Of a stretch of 64,000 bases of DNA, positions 25,601 to 33,140 are shown one piece after another (positions within the stretch are counted from its first letter, which is position 1; each line of letters begins with the position of its first letter). The stretch is from Acidipila rosea (GTDB lineage Bacteria > Acidobacteriota > Terriglobia > Terriglobales > Acidobacteriaceae), in NCBI RefSeq assembly GCF_004339725.1, contig NZ_SMGK01000002.1:496001-560000 (forward strand), read 5' to 3'. A program made the position numbers and the translations under genes. Under the pieces are notes generated by a model. It was not told the DNA's origin, ran no database searches, and worked only from the letters and a program-made list of their open reading frames with translations.

Positions 25601-25812
25601 TCATTCTCGGAGTGCTGCCGCTGGTCTTCGCTACGGGTGCAGGCAAGCTGGGACGCCACTCTGTCGGAACGACGATTGTCGGCGGCATGGTGCTCTCGAC
25701 CGTGCTGAACCTGTTCTTCATTCCGGTGCTGTATGTTGTGCTGCAATCGATGCTGGCCGGGATCGGACGCAAGACACACCACAATACCCCGCTTCACTCA
25801 GCTGCCGACTAA
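22681..25812 (+). CDS. RND multidrug efflux pump (HAE1 family, AcrB/MexB-like)
   Basis: A 1,043-residue inner-membrane proton antiporter that captures hydrophobic compounds from the periplasm. It has the N-terminal FIRRPVFATVCALLIILAGA helix and two large porter domains. Transmembrane helix 4 carries the paired aspartates in GLVVDDAIVVIENVQRH, equivalent to AcrB D407/D408. This is the proton relay typical of the HAE1 drug-pump branch, unlike the single-Asp DFG-type relay of the metal pump at 49517. The start is TTG at 22681 with AAAGGA upstream. The gene ends just before a strong hairpin terminator. Confidence 0.93.
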   Translation: MFVDFFIRRPVFATVCALLIILAGAVVIPTLPISLYPQLAPPQVTVTSNYVGANAQVVESAVTIPLEEQINGVPGMRYITSTSASDGTSAITTTFDTGYDLDIAAVDVQNRVSTATGQLPAEVNSTGITVNKANSNFVFAAGIYSENGQYSNLFLSNYIDVYVKDALKRIKGVGDVQIFGERKYAMRVWLDPVKLAARQLTATDVLSALQEQNVEVAAGQLGQPPADPDQHFQISVNAVGRLSTPQQFDNIIVKNTANGIVQIKDVGHAELGAETYASSLKYNGIPAIGFGVQQLSNANALEVDRAGKAALAELAKSFPPGMKYVVAFDTTTIVGQSIHEVVITLAEAIVIVIVVIFLFLQDWRATIIPAVTIPVSLVGTFAFIKLFGFSINSLTLFGITLATGLVVDDAIVVIENVQRHITEGDPDPHHATSIAMSEVTSAVIATSLVLISVFIPVSFFPGTTGILYKQFSLTIAFAIAISAFNALTLSPALAALLLRREREHHGLLHAIDRFIRWMGSTYARAIHVVLKLRYLMLLIFFGGLAATVYMYQHVPTAFVPQEDQGFLIVQVQAPQGASLSYTTHIQDEAEAVLAQNKDVQGAFAIGGFSFAGNAPNYGLIFVNLAPFDQRKGKGHSAADIVTALRMQMLRIPGALVIPFEPPAINGIGSFGGFQFELQDLGRNTLQDLDRVAHTIVAKGAQRKDLTGLFTSFTSNDPQVLVNIDREKAKSMGVPFQQISDALQVYMGSEYVNNFDFNNRSYRVYVQADKQFRRTAADLRQFYVRSSNNVMIPLDNLVTIEQTSAPQVISHYNLFRSAEIDGSAAPGLSSSQGLTAMEQVAKQNMMPGMTYSWTGLALEEIESSGKAIIIFGLGILVVYLTLSAQYESFALPFIILLAVPMAVLGALLAVSWRGLPDDIYCQIGLVMLIGLSAKNSILIVEFAEQLRHAGKSIAEAAIEAAELRLRPILMTSVAFILGVLPLVFATGAGKLGRHSVGTTIVGGMVLSTVLNLFFIPVLYVVLQSMLAGIGRKTHHNTPLHSAAD

Positions 25813-25821
25813 TCGTCAAAG

Positions 25822-25858
25822 GCAACGCCCACGTCTCGAACTGAGACGTGGGCGTTGC
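25822..25858. terminator. Perfect 16-bp hairpin between convergent RND and SGNH genes
   Basis: Left arm 25822-25837 (GCAACGCCCACGTCTC) pairs perfectly with 25843-25858 around a five-base loop. It occupies nearly the whole 48-nt gap between two convergent genes. There is no long T-run, but stem strength and position support a bidirectional terminator. Confidence 0.75.
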
Positions 25859-25860
25859 AA

Positions 25861-26586
25861 CTATCTGGAACCCCACTGCTGATCGACAACCCGCAGCCAC
25901 TCCTTTGCCATGAGTCCGTGGCCCGCGTAGGTCGGATGAATCCCGTCCCAACTCCAGTGGTCGGCGGGAGCCCGGCTGCACGCAGCGTCGAAAAGCTTCT
26001 GATAGTGAATAACCGGCAGATGGTATCTGGCTCCCAGCCGGTCGACGGTCTCCTGCCGCTTTTTCAGCTCGACCATATCAGCCGCGTAGTTCGCCTTGAA
26101 CCTGCCGACCGACAACATGAAGGGCTCGCCGAGGACGATTTTTGTTGCAGGAAGCGCAGCTACGGTCTCGGCCAGCAGCTTGTCATAGGCCGCTTCGTAA
26201 TCGGCTGCGGTCTCCCTGGTGGGCGCGGCCGAGGGAAGGTCATTGATGCCGACCAGGATGCTGAGCAGGGCGGGATGGAGCGCGAGCGTATCCCGCTGCC
26301 AGCGGGCGGTCAGCTGCGGAACTCCTTCGCCGCTGATGCCCCGGTTGATGAAGGTGAGGTTGCGCTCCGGAGACTCGGATCCTATCTCCGCTGCGAGGAT
26401 GTAGGCATAATCCTGCCCCATGATGTGGTTGTAATCGCTGCCGGTACGCTGGCGGCCGCCATCAGTGATGGAGTCGCCCTGAAACACGATCACGTCCTTC
26501 GCGTGGAGGAACGGCAGCGGCTCCTGCGCGATGGCCAATGCGGGAAGAAAGAAAAGTGCGGCGACAGAGCAAATGCGTCGAGACAT
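25861..26586 (-). CDS. Secreted SGNH/GDSL hydrolase
   Basis: A 241-residue exported esterase/acylhydrolase. The signal peptide is MSRRICSVAALFFLPALAIAQ. SGNH blocks are visible: GDSIT (block I, catalytic Ser), an NRGISGEG region (block II), GIND (block III, Asn) and WDGIHPTYAGH (block V, Asp and His). The family deacetylates polysaccharides or cleaves esters. It sits directly downstream of the GH39 gene on the same strand (58-nt gap), so a joint role in hemicellulose breakdown, for example removing acetyl groups from xylan, is a reasonable inference. The ATG at 26586 was chosen because a signal peptide follows. Confidence 0.88.
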   Translation of the reverse strand: MSRRICSVAALFFLPALAIAQEPLPFLHAKDVIVFQGDSITDGGRQRTGSDYNHIMGQDYAYILAAEIGSESPERNLTFINRGISGEGVPQLTARWQRDTLALHPALLSILVGINDLPSAAPTRETAADYEAAYDKLLAETVAALPATKIVLGEPFMLSVGRFKANYAADMVELKKRQETVDRLGARYHLPVIHYQKLFDAACSRAPADHWSWDGIHPTYAGHGLMAKEWLRVVDQQWGSR

Positions 26587-26644
26587 AGAACCCGTTTTAT
26601 CCCTGGCAAGCGATAGGCGACAAGTTACAAAATCCCGCGAGAAA

Positions 26645-28279
26645 TTACCACGAGAGGCGCAGCAAGGAGACGGCCTGCCGCGGCAGATTGAGAGGCAAGG
26701 TGACCACACCGTCCTTCGCGTCTACCCACACGGGCGACGTGAGCAGCTGCAGCTGGCCTGCGGCCTTAAGCTGCGCCACTTGCGCAGCTGTCGGAGCTTG
26801 CGGCGAGCCCATCGCCTTCCATACCGTGTAGGCGTTGCTGTGATCGTCATCGATGCGGAAATGCTGGACGAGCACCCGCTTCACTCCGGCTGGAATGCTT
26901 TTGACGGCGACGCTGACCTCCGCGCCCTGCGCCGGCACATCTTCATCGTGATAGTTCCAGAGCATCACCGCAGCCTGCCGCTCGCCGCGGGTCGCCAGCG
27001 CATCGATATCCGGCGACTGGCGAACGCCGTTCGCTACGATGTCCTCGACGGGAAAGCCTGCCGTGCTGGTGACCTTTACCCGTTCGCCAGCCATGAGACC
27101 GGCCATGCGGAAGACATTCAACACGGGCTTGTCGATGCCGTTGGTCGCGAGCGAGCGGAAACCTTCAAAGTACTGCCGTCCTTCAAATTCAAACGACCAG
27201 CTGAGCATGGCCAGCAGGTTGACCTGATACTTGTCTGCAAGAGCAAAGAGGCCATTCATCGCCATCGCCGTATAGCTCGCGTAGAGGGGGCCGTTGCGGT
27301 AATTGTTCTCAGGGTGCTCGCGGGCCGAACAGGCGGCGCAGCCCTCAGGGTCTGCCTCGCTAAGAATGATCGGCAGCTTCGCGAAAGCCTTATGGCGGCT
27401 GACGATTCTGAAGCCGGCCTCAGCATCGGCCAGTTCATGATCGAGCCCCATGCGCACGTGGCCGTCGATCACCTTCGGGGCGCCCTTCACGTGAAACGAA
27501 ATGAAGTCGAGCGGCTGGTGCTGGCGGGCGCAGTGGTCGAGAAACTGGGTGAGGAAGTCGGCGGCATGCGGGCTGTGGGGGCCGGTGGTCGCAGGGCCTC
27601 CGACAATGGCGCCCGGCAGCGCCGCGCGCACTCCAGCCACGGCGTTGTCATAGAGACGGTCATAGTCGGCCGCGGTACCGTGCCAGTAGCCGATGTCGGG
27701 CTCGTTCCAAACCTCGAAGTACCACTGGCTGACTGTCTTTGCGCCGTAGCGCGCGACCATGTGAGCGGTGAACTGGCGCACCAACTCCCGCCAGCGGGCG
27801 TAGTCCCTGGGTGGATAAGCCCATCCACCCTTGAAGATGTCAGCCGGATATTGGACGTGATAGGGGTCAGGATGCGTGGAAAGCGCCTCGGGCATGAATC
27901 CCAACTCGACCATGGGCCGGACGCCGGTCGCGGCGAAAGTATCGAAGATGCCGTCGAGGATGGTCCAGGAGTAGACGGGCTTGCCCTGCGCGTCTTCCGT
28001 GTAAATGTTGGTCGAACTCCACTTAAGCTGCGGTGCGCCGTCACCGGTTGTGAACAGATTGTGCGCGCGGATATGGACCGGCACAGGGCTGAGATCATGC
28101 AACTCGCGCAGCAGCTGTTGGCCGTGCGGCGCGGTGGTGTAGTTGGCCTCATCGTAGCCGAACCAGCTGTAGATGGGCGTGTAGCGGCCCTGCGGACGGG
28201 CCAGATCCACCTGGATGGAAGTCTGCTGCGCGACGGCTGCCGAGCTGGCGGCAAGCAGGAGTAGAGCAAGTAAACGCAT
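26645..28279 (-). CDS. Secreted glycoside hydrolase family 39 (beta-xylosidase-like)
   Basis: A 544-residue exported TIM-barrel enzyme with signal peptide MRLLALLLLAASSAAVAQ. The clan GH-A acid/base glutamate lies in WYFEVWNEPDIGYW and the nucleophile glutamate in LPIILSEADPEGC. Other GH39 features are HIRAHNLF and LGFMPEAL. The family acts on xylo-oligosaccharides or alpha-L-iduronides; xylosidase activity is the better guess for a soil bacterium. Cys-rich ACSAREHP follows the nucleophile. The ATG at 28279 is used; a GTG at 28288 would add three residues. The SGNH hydrolase follows in the same direction. Confidence 0.85.
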   Translation of the reverse strand: MRLLALLLLAASSAAVAQQTSIQVDLARPQGRYTPIYSWFGYDEANYTTAPHGQQLLRELHDLSPVPVHIRAHNLFTTGDGAPQLKWSSTNIYTEDAQGKPVYSWTILDGIFDTFAATGVRPMVELGFMPEALSTHPDPYHVQYPADIFKGGWAYPPRDYARWRELVRQFTAHMVARYGAKTVSQWYFEVWNEPDIGYWHGTAADYDRLYDNAVAGVRAALPGAIVGGPATTGPHSPHAADFLTQFLDHCARQHQPLDFISFHVKGAPKVIDGHVRMGLDHELADAEAGFRIVSRHKAFAKLPIILSEADPEGCAACSAREHPENNYRNGPLYASYTAMAMNGLFALADKYQVNLLAMLSWSFEFEGRQYFEGFRSLATNGIDKPVLNVFRMAGLMAGERVKVTSTAGFPVEDIVANGVRQSPDIDALATRGERQAAVMLWNYHDEDVPAQGAEVSVAVKSIPAGVKRVLVQHFRIDDDHSNAYTVWKAMGSPQAPTAAQVAQLKAAGQLQLLTSPVWVDAKDGVVTLPLNLPRQAVSLLRLSW

Positions 28280-28369
28280 TCCGGGCACCCCGCCTCATTG
28301 AATCACAGAATTGCGGGCTGAGTGTTGCGCGGCTCTACCCCTGCACGATCATGACGCGCGAGAGTTGCG

Positions 28370-28678
28370 CTACAGCTTGGCCATCACTTCGTCGCCGCGG
28401 ATTTCGACAGGGTAAACCTGGACGCAGGTCTGCGCATGATGGGAGGCGCAGCCGGTCTTTACGTTGAACGCCCACGCGTGCCAGGGACACATGACCATGC
28501 CGTCTTCGATCGTTCCCTGCCCCAGCGGGCCGCCGCGGTGAGGACATTCGTTATCCAGCGCGCTGATCACACCCTTGATATTCGCGATACAAAGTACCTT
28601 GCCAGCTGCGGCAATCTCCGCAACATGGCCAACCGGGGGCAGATCAGCCTTACTGCAAATACGAACAAAATCAGACAT
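28370..28678 (-). CDS. Rieske [2Fe-2S] ferredoxin-like protein
   Basis: A 102-residue Rieske protein of the NirD/ferredoxin-component type. The two cluster-binding motifs are CPHRGG (C-x-H) and CPWHAW (C-x-x-H), with the usual spacing of about 18 residues. No membrane anchor is present, so it is cytosolic. It could be the ferredoxin part of a dioxygenase or a nitrite-reductase small subunit, but no partner oxygenase or nirB is nearby. The ATG at 28678 has GGAGAG 9 nt upstream. It diverges from the zinc-ribbon gene. Confidence 0.9.
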   Translation of the reverse strand: MSDFVRICSKADLPPVGHVAEIAAAGKVLCIANIKGVISALDNECPHRGGPLGQGTIEDGMVMCPWHAWAFNVKTGCASHHAQTCVQVYPVEIRGDEVMAKL

Positions 28679-28755
28679 GCAAGTTGCTCTCCTGAGGATA
28701 GCGATTCATCGTCTCCAGTATGTCATCAGGCTGTCGTGCTACGCTCATTCCCAGA

Positions 28756-28905
28756 GTGGATAACGAAGTTCAACCTGCCCAATTCTGGTGTCCGCGCTGC
28801 GCCCGCGAGGTTCATGACCCGCTGGTGTGCGGAGACTGCTCGGCGGTGATCTGCCGCGTCTGCGGCACACCGCTCGAATCTCCCGACGAACTGGCCTTCG
28901 GCTGA
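28756..28905 (+). CDS. Small zinc-ribbon protein (49 aa)
   Basis: A short protein with three paired cysteines: CPRC, CGDC and CRVC, within a span of about 25 residues. This resembles a treble-clef or double zinc-ribbon fold. The GTG at 28756 is preferred because a TACGCT hexamer sits 10 nt before it; an ATG at 28720 in frame would add 12 residues that overlap that hexamer. The stop TGA shares its last A with the ATG of the alpha/beta-hydrolase gene, so the two are translationally coupled. Function unknown. Confidence 0.6.
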   Translation: MDNEVQPAQFWCPRCAREVHDPLVCGDCSAVICRVCGTPLESPDELAFG

Positions 28906-29813
28906 TGAAGCGACACGACCACGCAAAGGCGCGGGCCGCAGGATGGCAGGATCCGTTGCTACCGCAGCAGCCGCTGGTCACGGTGCGCTGGCTGCTGGGC
29001 GCGCTGGCAGGGACGATCCTGCTGGCCGCCGTATGCGGATATGCGGTGCTCTGCCTGCTCTTCTACCAAGGCTCGTGGCAGCTGATCTACCAACCCTCGC
29101 ACACGATCACGACGACTCCCGCGACAGCCGGGATTGCCTTCAACAGCATTCGCTTCGACGCAACCGAGACCGGCGAGCTGCTGCTGGCAGGATGGTGGAC
29201 GTCGGCAGTGAATGCGCCGCTTACGGTGGTGCTGCTGCATGACGGGCAGGGTTCAATCTCGGCGGTGAGCGGCCGCGTCGAGGAGCTGCACAGGGCGGGA
29301 GTGAATGTGCTGGCCTTCGACTACCGGGGCTTTGGCCAGAGCGCCCCGCTGCACCCCTCGGAGCGCAGCATGAACGAAGATGCGGACGCAGCCTGGACCT
29401 ACCTGGTGCAGACGCGGCATGTGCCCGCCAAGACAATCCTCTTCTACGGGGTTGGGACGGGCGCGGCCATTGCTGCCGAAGCTGCGGCGAGGCACAGCAG
29501 CGCCGCCGGTATGGTGCTCGACCAGCCGGGGCTGCCGGCCCTGGAGCTGATTGCGAGAGACTCCCGCAGCAAGCTGCTGCCCGTCAGGCTGCTGACCACG
29601 GACCGGCTGGAACCGGCTGCAGCGCTCGCGCAGAGCGGACTGCCAAAGCTATTTCTCAGCGCCGCACCTGCCGGTTCCCGGCTGGAGGCGCGGGCCAGAC
29701 AGCTGTTTGCCGCGGCCGCGCCTCCAAAGGAATTCGCGGCCAGCGCACAACCGGACGACGCGATACGGAAGTTTTTTGCTACTCTCGCTGCAACCCACTC
29801 TGAACGGAGATAG
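28905..29813 (+). CDS. Membrane-anchored alpha/beta-hydrolase-fold protein lacking the catalytic serine
   Basis: A 302-residue protein with one N-terminal transmembrane helix (residues ~30-54), then an alpha/beta-hydrolase domain similar to BEM46/YqkD-type proteins (GVNVLAFDYRGFGQSA). The nucleophile elbow, normally G-x-S-x-G, reads GVGTG at 182-186, so Gly replaces Ser184. The HGN oxyanion segment is HDGQG. I see no clear Asp/His partners near the C-terminus. It is likely a pseudo-enzyme. It overlaps the zinc-ribbon stop by one base, and doxX follows 2 nt after its stop, suggesting a three-gene operon. Confidence 0.7.
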   Translation: MKRHDHAKARAAGWQDPLLPQQPLVTVRWLLGALAGTILLAAVCGYAVLCLLFYQGSWQLIYQPSHTITTTPATAGIAFNSIRFDATETGELLLAGWWTSAVNAPLTVVLLHDGQGSISAVSGRVEELHRAGVNVLAFDYRGFGQSAPLHPSERSMNEDADAAWTYLVQTRHVPAKTILFYGVGTGAAIAAEAAARHSSAAGMVLDQPGLPALELIARDSRSKLLPVRLLTTDRLEPAAALAQSGLPKLFLSAAPAGSRLEARARQLFAAAAPPKEFAASAQPDDAIRKFFATLAATHSERR

Positions 29814-29815
29814 AA

Positions 29816-30226
29816 ATGTTTTCCTGGCTCGACCGTTTGCGCCCTTTTGCCGTATTGCTGACCCGGCTGACCCTCGGAGCGATCATGATTATCCACGGGG
29901 CTCACAAAATCTTCCCGCACGGAGCGCTCTATAGCTTCACTGGCATGGTGGGTCATATGGGACTTCCCTCCTGGCTGGGGTACGTGGCGGCCTTCACGGA
30001 GTTCTTCGGCGGCTGCCTGCTGGTGCTCGGGTTCCTGGTGCCCCTGGCGGCCGCTGGCCTGGCGCTCGATATGGCGGTCGCGATCCTGAAGGTTCACCTC
30101 CGGCACGGGTTGACCGGCCCCCAGGGTTTCGAGTTTCCGCTGACGATTTTCGCCTTGTGCGTGCTGCTGCTGGCGTCGGGCTCGGGCCTGCTGGCGGTGG
30201 ATGATGCCGTCTTTGGCCGGGGATGA
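29816..30226 (+). CDS. DoxX family membrane protein
   Basis: A 136-residue inner-membrane protein with four helices. It has the DoxX pattern LTRLTLGAIMIIHGAHKIF, then GMPS-like MGLPSWLGYVAAFTEFFGG, and GLALDMAVAILKVH. DoxX proteins are often linked to redox or thiosulfate/sulphur stress; the exact role here is unknown. The ATG at 29816 has GGAGA upstream. It follows the hydrolase-like gene by 2 nt. Confidence 0.88.
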   Translation: MFSWLDRLRPFAVLLTRLTLGAIMIIHGAHKIFPHGALYSFTGMVGHMGLPSWLGYVAAFTEFFGGCLLVLGFLVPLAAAGLALDMAVAILKVHLRHGLTGPQGFEFPLTIFALCVLLLASGSGLLAVDDAVFGRG

Positions 30227-30393
30227 AGGCGCTGTTTACCGTCTGGATGCCTTCACCTTTAACTTAATGAAAATCTGTTAAGCGTATGTAAATAAGAGAG
30301 ATGCCTTGGGACAGTCGGAATGCGCCAGATGGCGCGCTCCGCTGGCCGGAGAAGCTGCCACGCGGCAGTTGTGGAGCAGGCCGCAGGCATCGC

Positions 30394-30399
30394 TACAAT
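30394..30399 (+). promoter_or_regulatory. Candidate -10 element (TACAAT) in front of thiG
   Basis: TACAAT lies 7 nt before the thiG ATG. The intervening AAGGATC could also act as a weak ribosome site, so leaderless initiation is possible but not certain. Confidence 0.45.
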
Positions 30400-30406
30400 A
30401 AGGATC

Positions 30407-31177
30407 ATGGAACCACTGGTCATCGCAGGACGGGCATTTCAGTCGCGGCTGATTGTCGGCACGGGCAAGTATAAGGACGGCGCGGAGACGCAGAGCGCCA
30501 TTGAGGCCTCGGGCGCGGAGATGGTGACGGTCGCCGTGCGGCGCGTGAACCTTGACCGATCGAAGGAGTCGCTGCTCGACTTCATCGATCCTCAGCGCTA
30601 CTTTCTGCTGCCGAATACGGCAGGATGCTATACCGCTGACGAAGCGATTCGCGCAGCGAGATTGGGCCGCGAGGTCGGCATCTCCGACTGGGTGAAGATC
30701 GAGGTGATCGGCGATCAGGCCACGCTTTACCCCGACGTGCAGGCGACGCTCGAAGCGACACGGGTGCTGGTGAAGGAAGGCTTCACGGTGCTGCCCTACA
30801 CCTCCGATGACATTGTCTTTGCGCGCAGGCTGATCGATGCGGGCGCCGCTGCGGTGATGCCCCTGGCTGCGCCCATTGGCAGCGGACTCGGCATTCAGAA
30901 CACGGCCACGCTGCGCATCCTGCGCGAACGTATTACCGAGGTGCCGCTGATCGTCGATGCAGGCGTAGGCACGGCCTCGGATGCGGCGCTGGCGATGGAG
31001 CTGGGTGCGGACGCAGTGCTGATGAATACGGCTATCGCCGCCGCCGCGAACCCCGTGCTGATGGCCGAGGCGATGCAGCACGCAGTGCTGGCGGGACGAC
31101 AGGCCTATGTTGCGGGCCGTATGCCGCGCAAACTCTACGCAACGGCCAGTTCTCCGCTCGAAGGCATCTCAAAGTAA
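30407..31177 (+). CDS. thiG: Thiazole synthase
   Basis: ThiG condenses deoxyxylulose-5-phosphate, dehydroglycine and ThiS-bound sulphur into the thiazole phosphate of thiamine. The 256-residue TIM-barrel has the opening [19 protein letters not shown], the TVAVRRVN strand, the [13 protein letters not shown] motif, [10 protein letters not shown] (catalytic Lys) and [13 protein letters not shown] with the phosphate-binding [20 protein letters not shown]. The ATG at 30407 is chosen because the family begins here. No thiS, thiC or TPP riboswitch is next to it, so the other thiamine genes must be elsewhere. Confidence 0.95.
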   Translation: MEPLVIAGRAFQSRLIVGTGKYKDGAETQSAIEASGAEMVTVAVRRVNLDRSKESLLDFIDPQRYFLLPNTAGCYTADEAIRAARLGREVGISDWVKIEVIGDQATLYPDVQATLEATRVLVKEGFTVLPYTSDDIVFARRLIDAGAAAVMPLAAPIGSGLGIQNTATLRILRERITEVPLIVDAGVGTASDAALAMELGADAVLMNTAIAAAANPVLMAEAMQHAVLAGRQAYVAGRMPRKLYATASSPLEGISK

Positions 31178-31193
31178 GTCCCAGGGAGGGTGC

Positions 31194-32315
31194 TTGGCCA
31201 AACTCGCACTGCTGCTCCTGCTCGGTTCCTGCGCAGGTCTGTTTGGCGCGCAGGCCCGAGCGCAGGAACCATTTCCCGGCGAACCGGCGCAGCTGCCTCC
31301 GCAGCAACAGCAGCAACTGCCGCCGCAGGAACAGCAGCCTGCTGAGGCACCGCAGGCTGCACCTCAGCCGTTGCCCGATCCGGGCACGACGATCCGGGTC
31401 AACACAAATATCGTGCTGGTGCCGACGCTGGTAGAGAAGCCGTCGGGCGAGGTCATCTATGGATTGAATTCCAAAGATTTCACACTGGACGATAACGGTG
31501 TGCAGCAGAACATTCATGTAGATGACGATCTCGATTCGCAGCCGGTTTCGATTGTGGTTGCAGTGCAGCGCGGACGTTCGGCTGCACTCGAGTTCGACAA
31601 GATTGCGAAGCTGGGAACGCTGCTGCAACTCTTTCTGGGCGACGGCCACGGCAAGGCGGCACTCGTGGTCTTCGACTCGCACGCTACTTATCTTGAAGGC
31701 TTCACCAGCGATACGGAGACGATCACACGCGATCTACAGCGCCTGCAGCCGGGCGATGGTGGCGCTGCGATCCTGGACGCGGTGGGCACGTCGGTCGATA
31801 TTCTCGAACAGCGGCCGCCCGACCAGCGGCGCATCCTGCTGCTCATCAGTGAGTCGCGCGACCACGGCAGCCATAAAGTGACGGCGAAGCAGCTTGTGCA
31901 GCGCATCGGAACGAGTAACACGCTGGTCATCGGCCTGACGTATTCTCCTTCCAAGGCGACGCTGCTCGATGACCTGCGCGGAAGCGCGCATGGCGATCCG
32001 GTGGGCAACACGGGCGATCTGCTCGCGCCGCTGATGATGGCTATAGCAGCTGTCCATAAAAATGTGTCGAAAGAGCTGGCCGTGATGAGCGGAGGCGAAT
32101 ATGCCTCTTTCACGAGAGAAAAGGGATTTGAAGACCGGATTGCGGAAGTAGCCAGCCATGCGCGGAATCGTTATATCCTCAGCTTTCATCCAAAGGATCT
32201 GACGCCGGGGCTGCACCAGATCAGCGTCAAGCTCAACCAGGACTACGGCGCGCGGGTGGTTGCCCGCACCAGCTACTGGGCTGTGAATGACGCCGCTGCT
32301 CCCCAGCCGCAGTAA
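31194..32315 (+). CDS. VWFA-related acidobacterial domain protein
   Basis: A 373-residue exported protein starting at TTG 31194 with GGGAGG about 5 nt upstream. A signal peptide (LALLLLLGSCAGLFGAQARA) precedes a Gln/Pro-rich stretch. The domain then begins RVNTNIVLVPTLVEKPSGEV, with LNSKDFTLDDNGVQQ. This follows the TIGR03436 family that is abundant in Acidobacteria. The metal-binding MIDAS motif D-x-S-x-S expected after the first strand is not seen (AVQRGRSA instead), so ion-dependent ligand binding is doubtful. It starts 17 nt after thiG. The family's function is unknown. Confidence 0.8.
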   Translation: MAKLALLLLLGSCAGLFGAQARAQEPFPGEPAQLPPQQQQQLPPQEQQPAEAPQAAPQPLPDPGTTIRVNTNIVLVPTLVEKPSGEVIYGLNSKDFTLDDNGVQQNIHVDDDLDSQPVSIVVAVQRGRSAALEFDKIAKLGTLLQLFLGDGHGKAALVVFDSHATYLEGFTSDTETITRDLQRLQPGDGGAAILDAVGTSVDILEQRPPDQRRILLLISESRDHGSHKVTAKQLVQRIGTSNTLVIGLTYSPSKATLLDDLRGSAHGDPVGNTGDLLAPLMMAIAAVHKNVSKELAVMSGGEYASFTREKGFEDRIAEVASHARNRYILSFHPKDLTPGLHQISVKLNQDYGARVVARTSYWAVNDAAAPQPQ

Positions 32316-32336
32316 AAAACAGGAGAAGATCAGAGA

Positions 32337-33008
32337 ATGTCAGAAATAGTGAAGCTGAAAGCAAAAGATGGCCACGAACTGGATGCCTATGTTGCACGGC
32401 CGGCAGGAGAGCCGATCGGCGGTCTGGTGGTGGTGCAGGAAATCTTCGGGGTAAATCACCATATCCGCTCGGTAGCCGATGGGTTTGCGAAGGACGGCTT
32501 CCTCGCTGTGGCCCCGGCGATGTTTGACCGCTTTCAGCGCGATGTGGAACTCGGCTACTCCGGCGAGGACTGGCAGATCGCGATGGGCTATGCGCAGAAG
32601 ATCAATATCGACGATGCAGTGCTCGATGTGAGTGCGGCGCTCGACTACGTCAAAAAGGAAACGGGCACGAAGAGCGGCGTGGTCGGCTACTGCTTCGGCG
32701 GATCGATGGCGTGGCTGGCGGCTGCGCGGCTCGATCCCGATGTGGCGGTTGGCTACTATGGCGGCTATATCCCCAAGTTCAATTATGAAAATCCGCGCGT
32801 GCCCGTGATGCTGCACTTTGGCGCGAAGGATGAGCACATCCCGCTGGAGGGCATCGAGCAGGTGAAGGCTGCGCACCCGGAGGTTGAGGTGTATCTCTAC
32901 GACGCAGGCCACGGCTTCAACTGCGACGAGCGCGCCAGCTACAACGCGGAGGCATCAAAGATTGCACGCGAGCGCACGGTGACTTTCCTGAAGCAGCATA
33001 TGAAATAA
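32337..33008 (+). CDS. Dienelactone hydrolase family protein
   Basis: A 223-residue cytosolic alpha/beta hydrolase. The catalytic cysteine lies in GYCFGGSMAW, the Asp in HFGAKDEHIP and the His in YDAGHGFNCDE. An early conserved Glu (VVVQEIFGVN) also matches the dienelactone-hydrolase family, enzymes that open lactone rings in chloroaromatic degradation but that have many general paralogues. No aromatic-degradation genes are nearby, so the substrate is open. It follows the VWFA gene by 21 nt with AGGAGAAG upstream. Confidence 0.9.
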   Translation: MSEIVKLKAKDGHELDAYVARPAGEPIGGLVVVQEIFGVNHHIRSVADGFAKDGFLAVAPAMFDRFQRDVELGYSGEDWQIAMGYAQKINIDDAVLDVSAALDYVKKETGTKSGVVGYCFGGSMAWLAAARLDPDVAVGYYGGYIPKFNYENPRVPVMLHFGAKDEHIPLEGIEQVKAAHPEVEVYLYDAGHGFNCDERASYNAEASKIARERTVTFLKQHMK

Positions 33009-33140
33009 GAACCACGGGCTTCTTTTCGCGTCGTTCACCCGCGCAGCCGCATCTGTATTGCTGAAGCAAAAGATCAGATTCAGATTACCGATGCGGCGCG
33101 CTTCTCTTCTCTGCGCCGCGATCAAGGAGAGCGCAGAGGA

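Noticed and set aside
26531..28264. 577-codon frame opposite the GH39 gene
   Set aside because: Antisense to a gene with signal peptide and catalytic motifs; the product is of low complexity without a known fold.
30227..30406. Possible TPP riboswitch before thiG
   Set aside because: The CUGAGA and ACCUGAU motifs of the TPP aptamer are absent; only small hairpins are seen.
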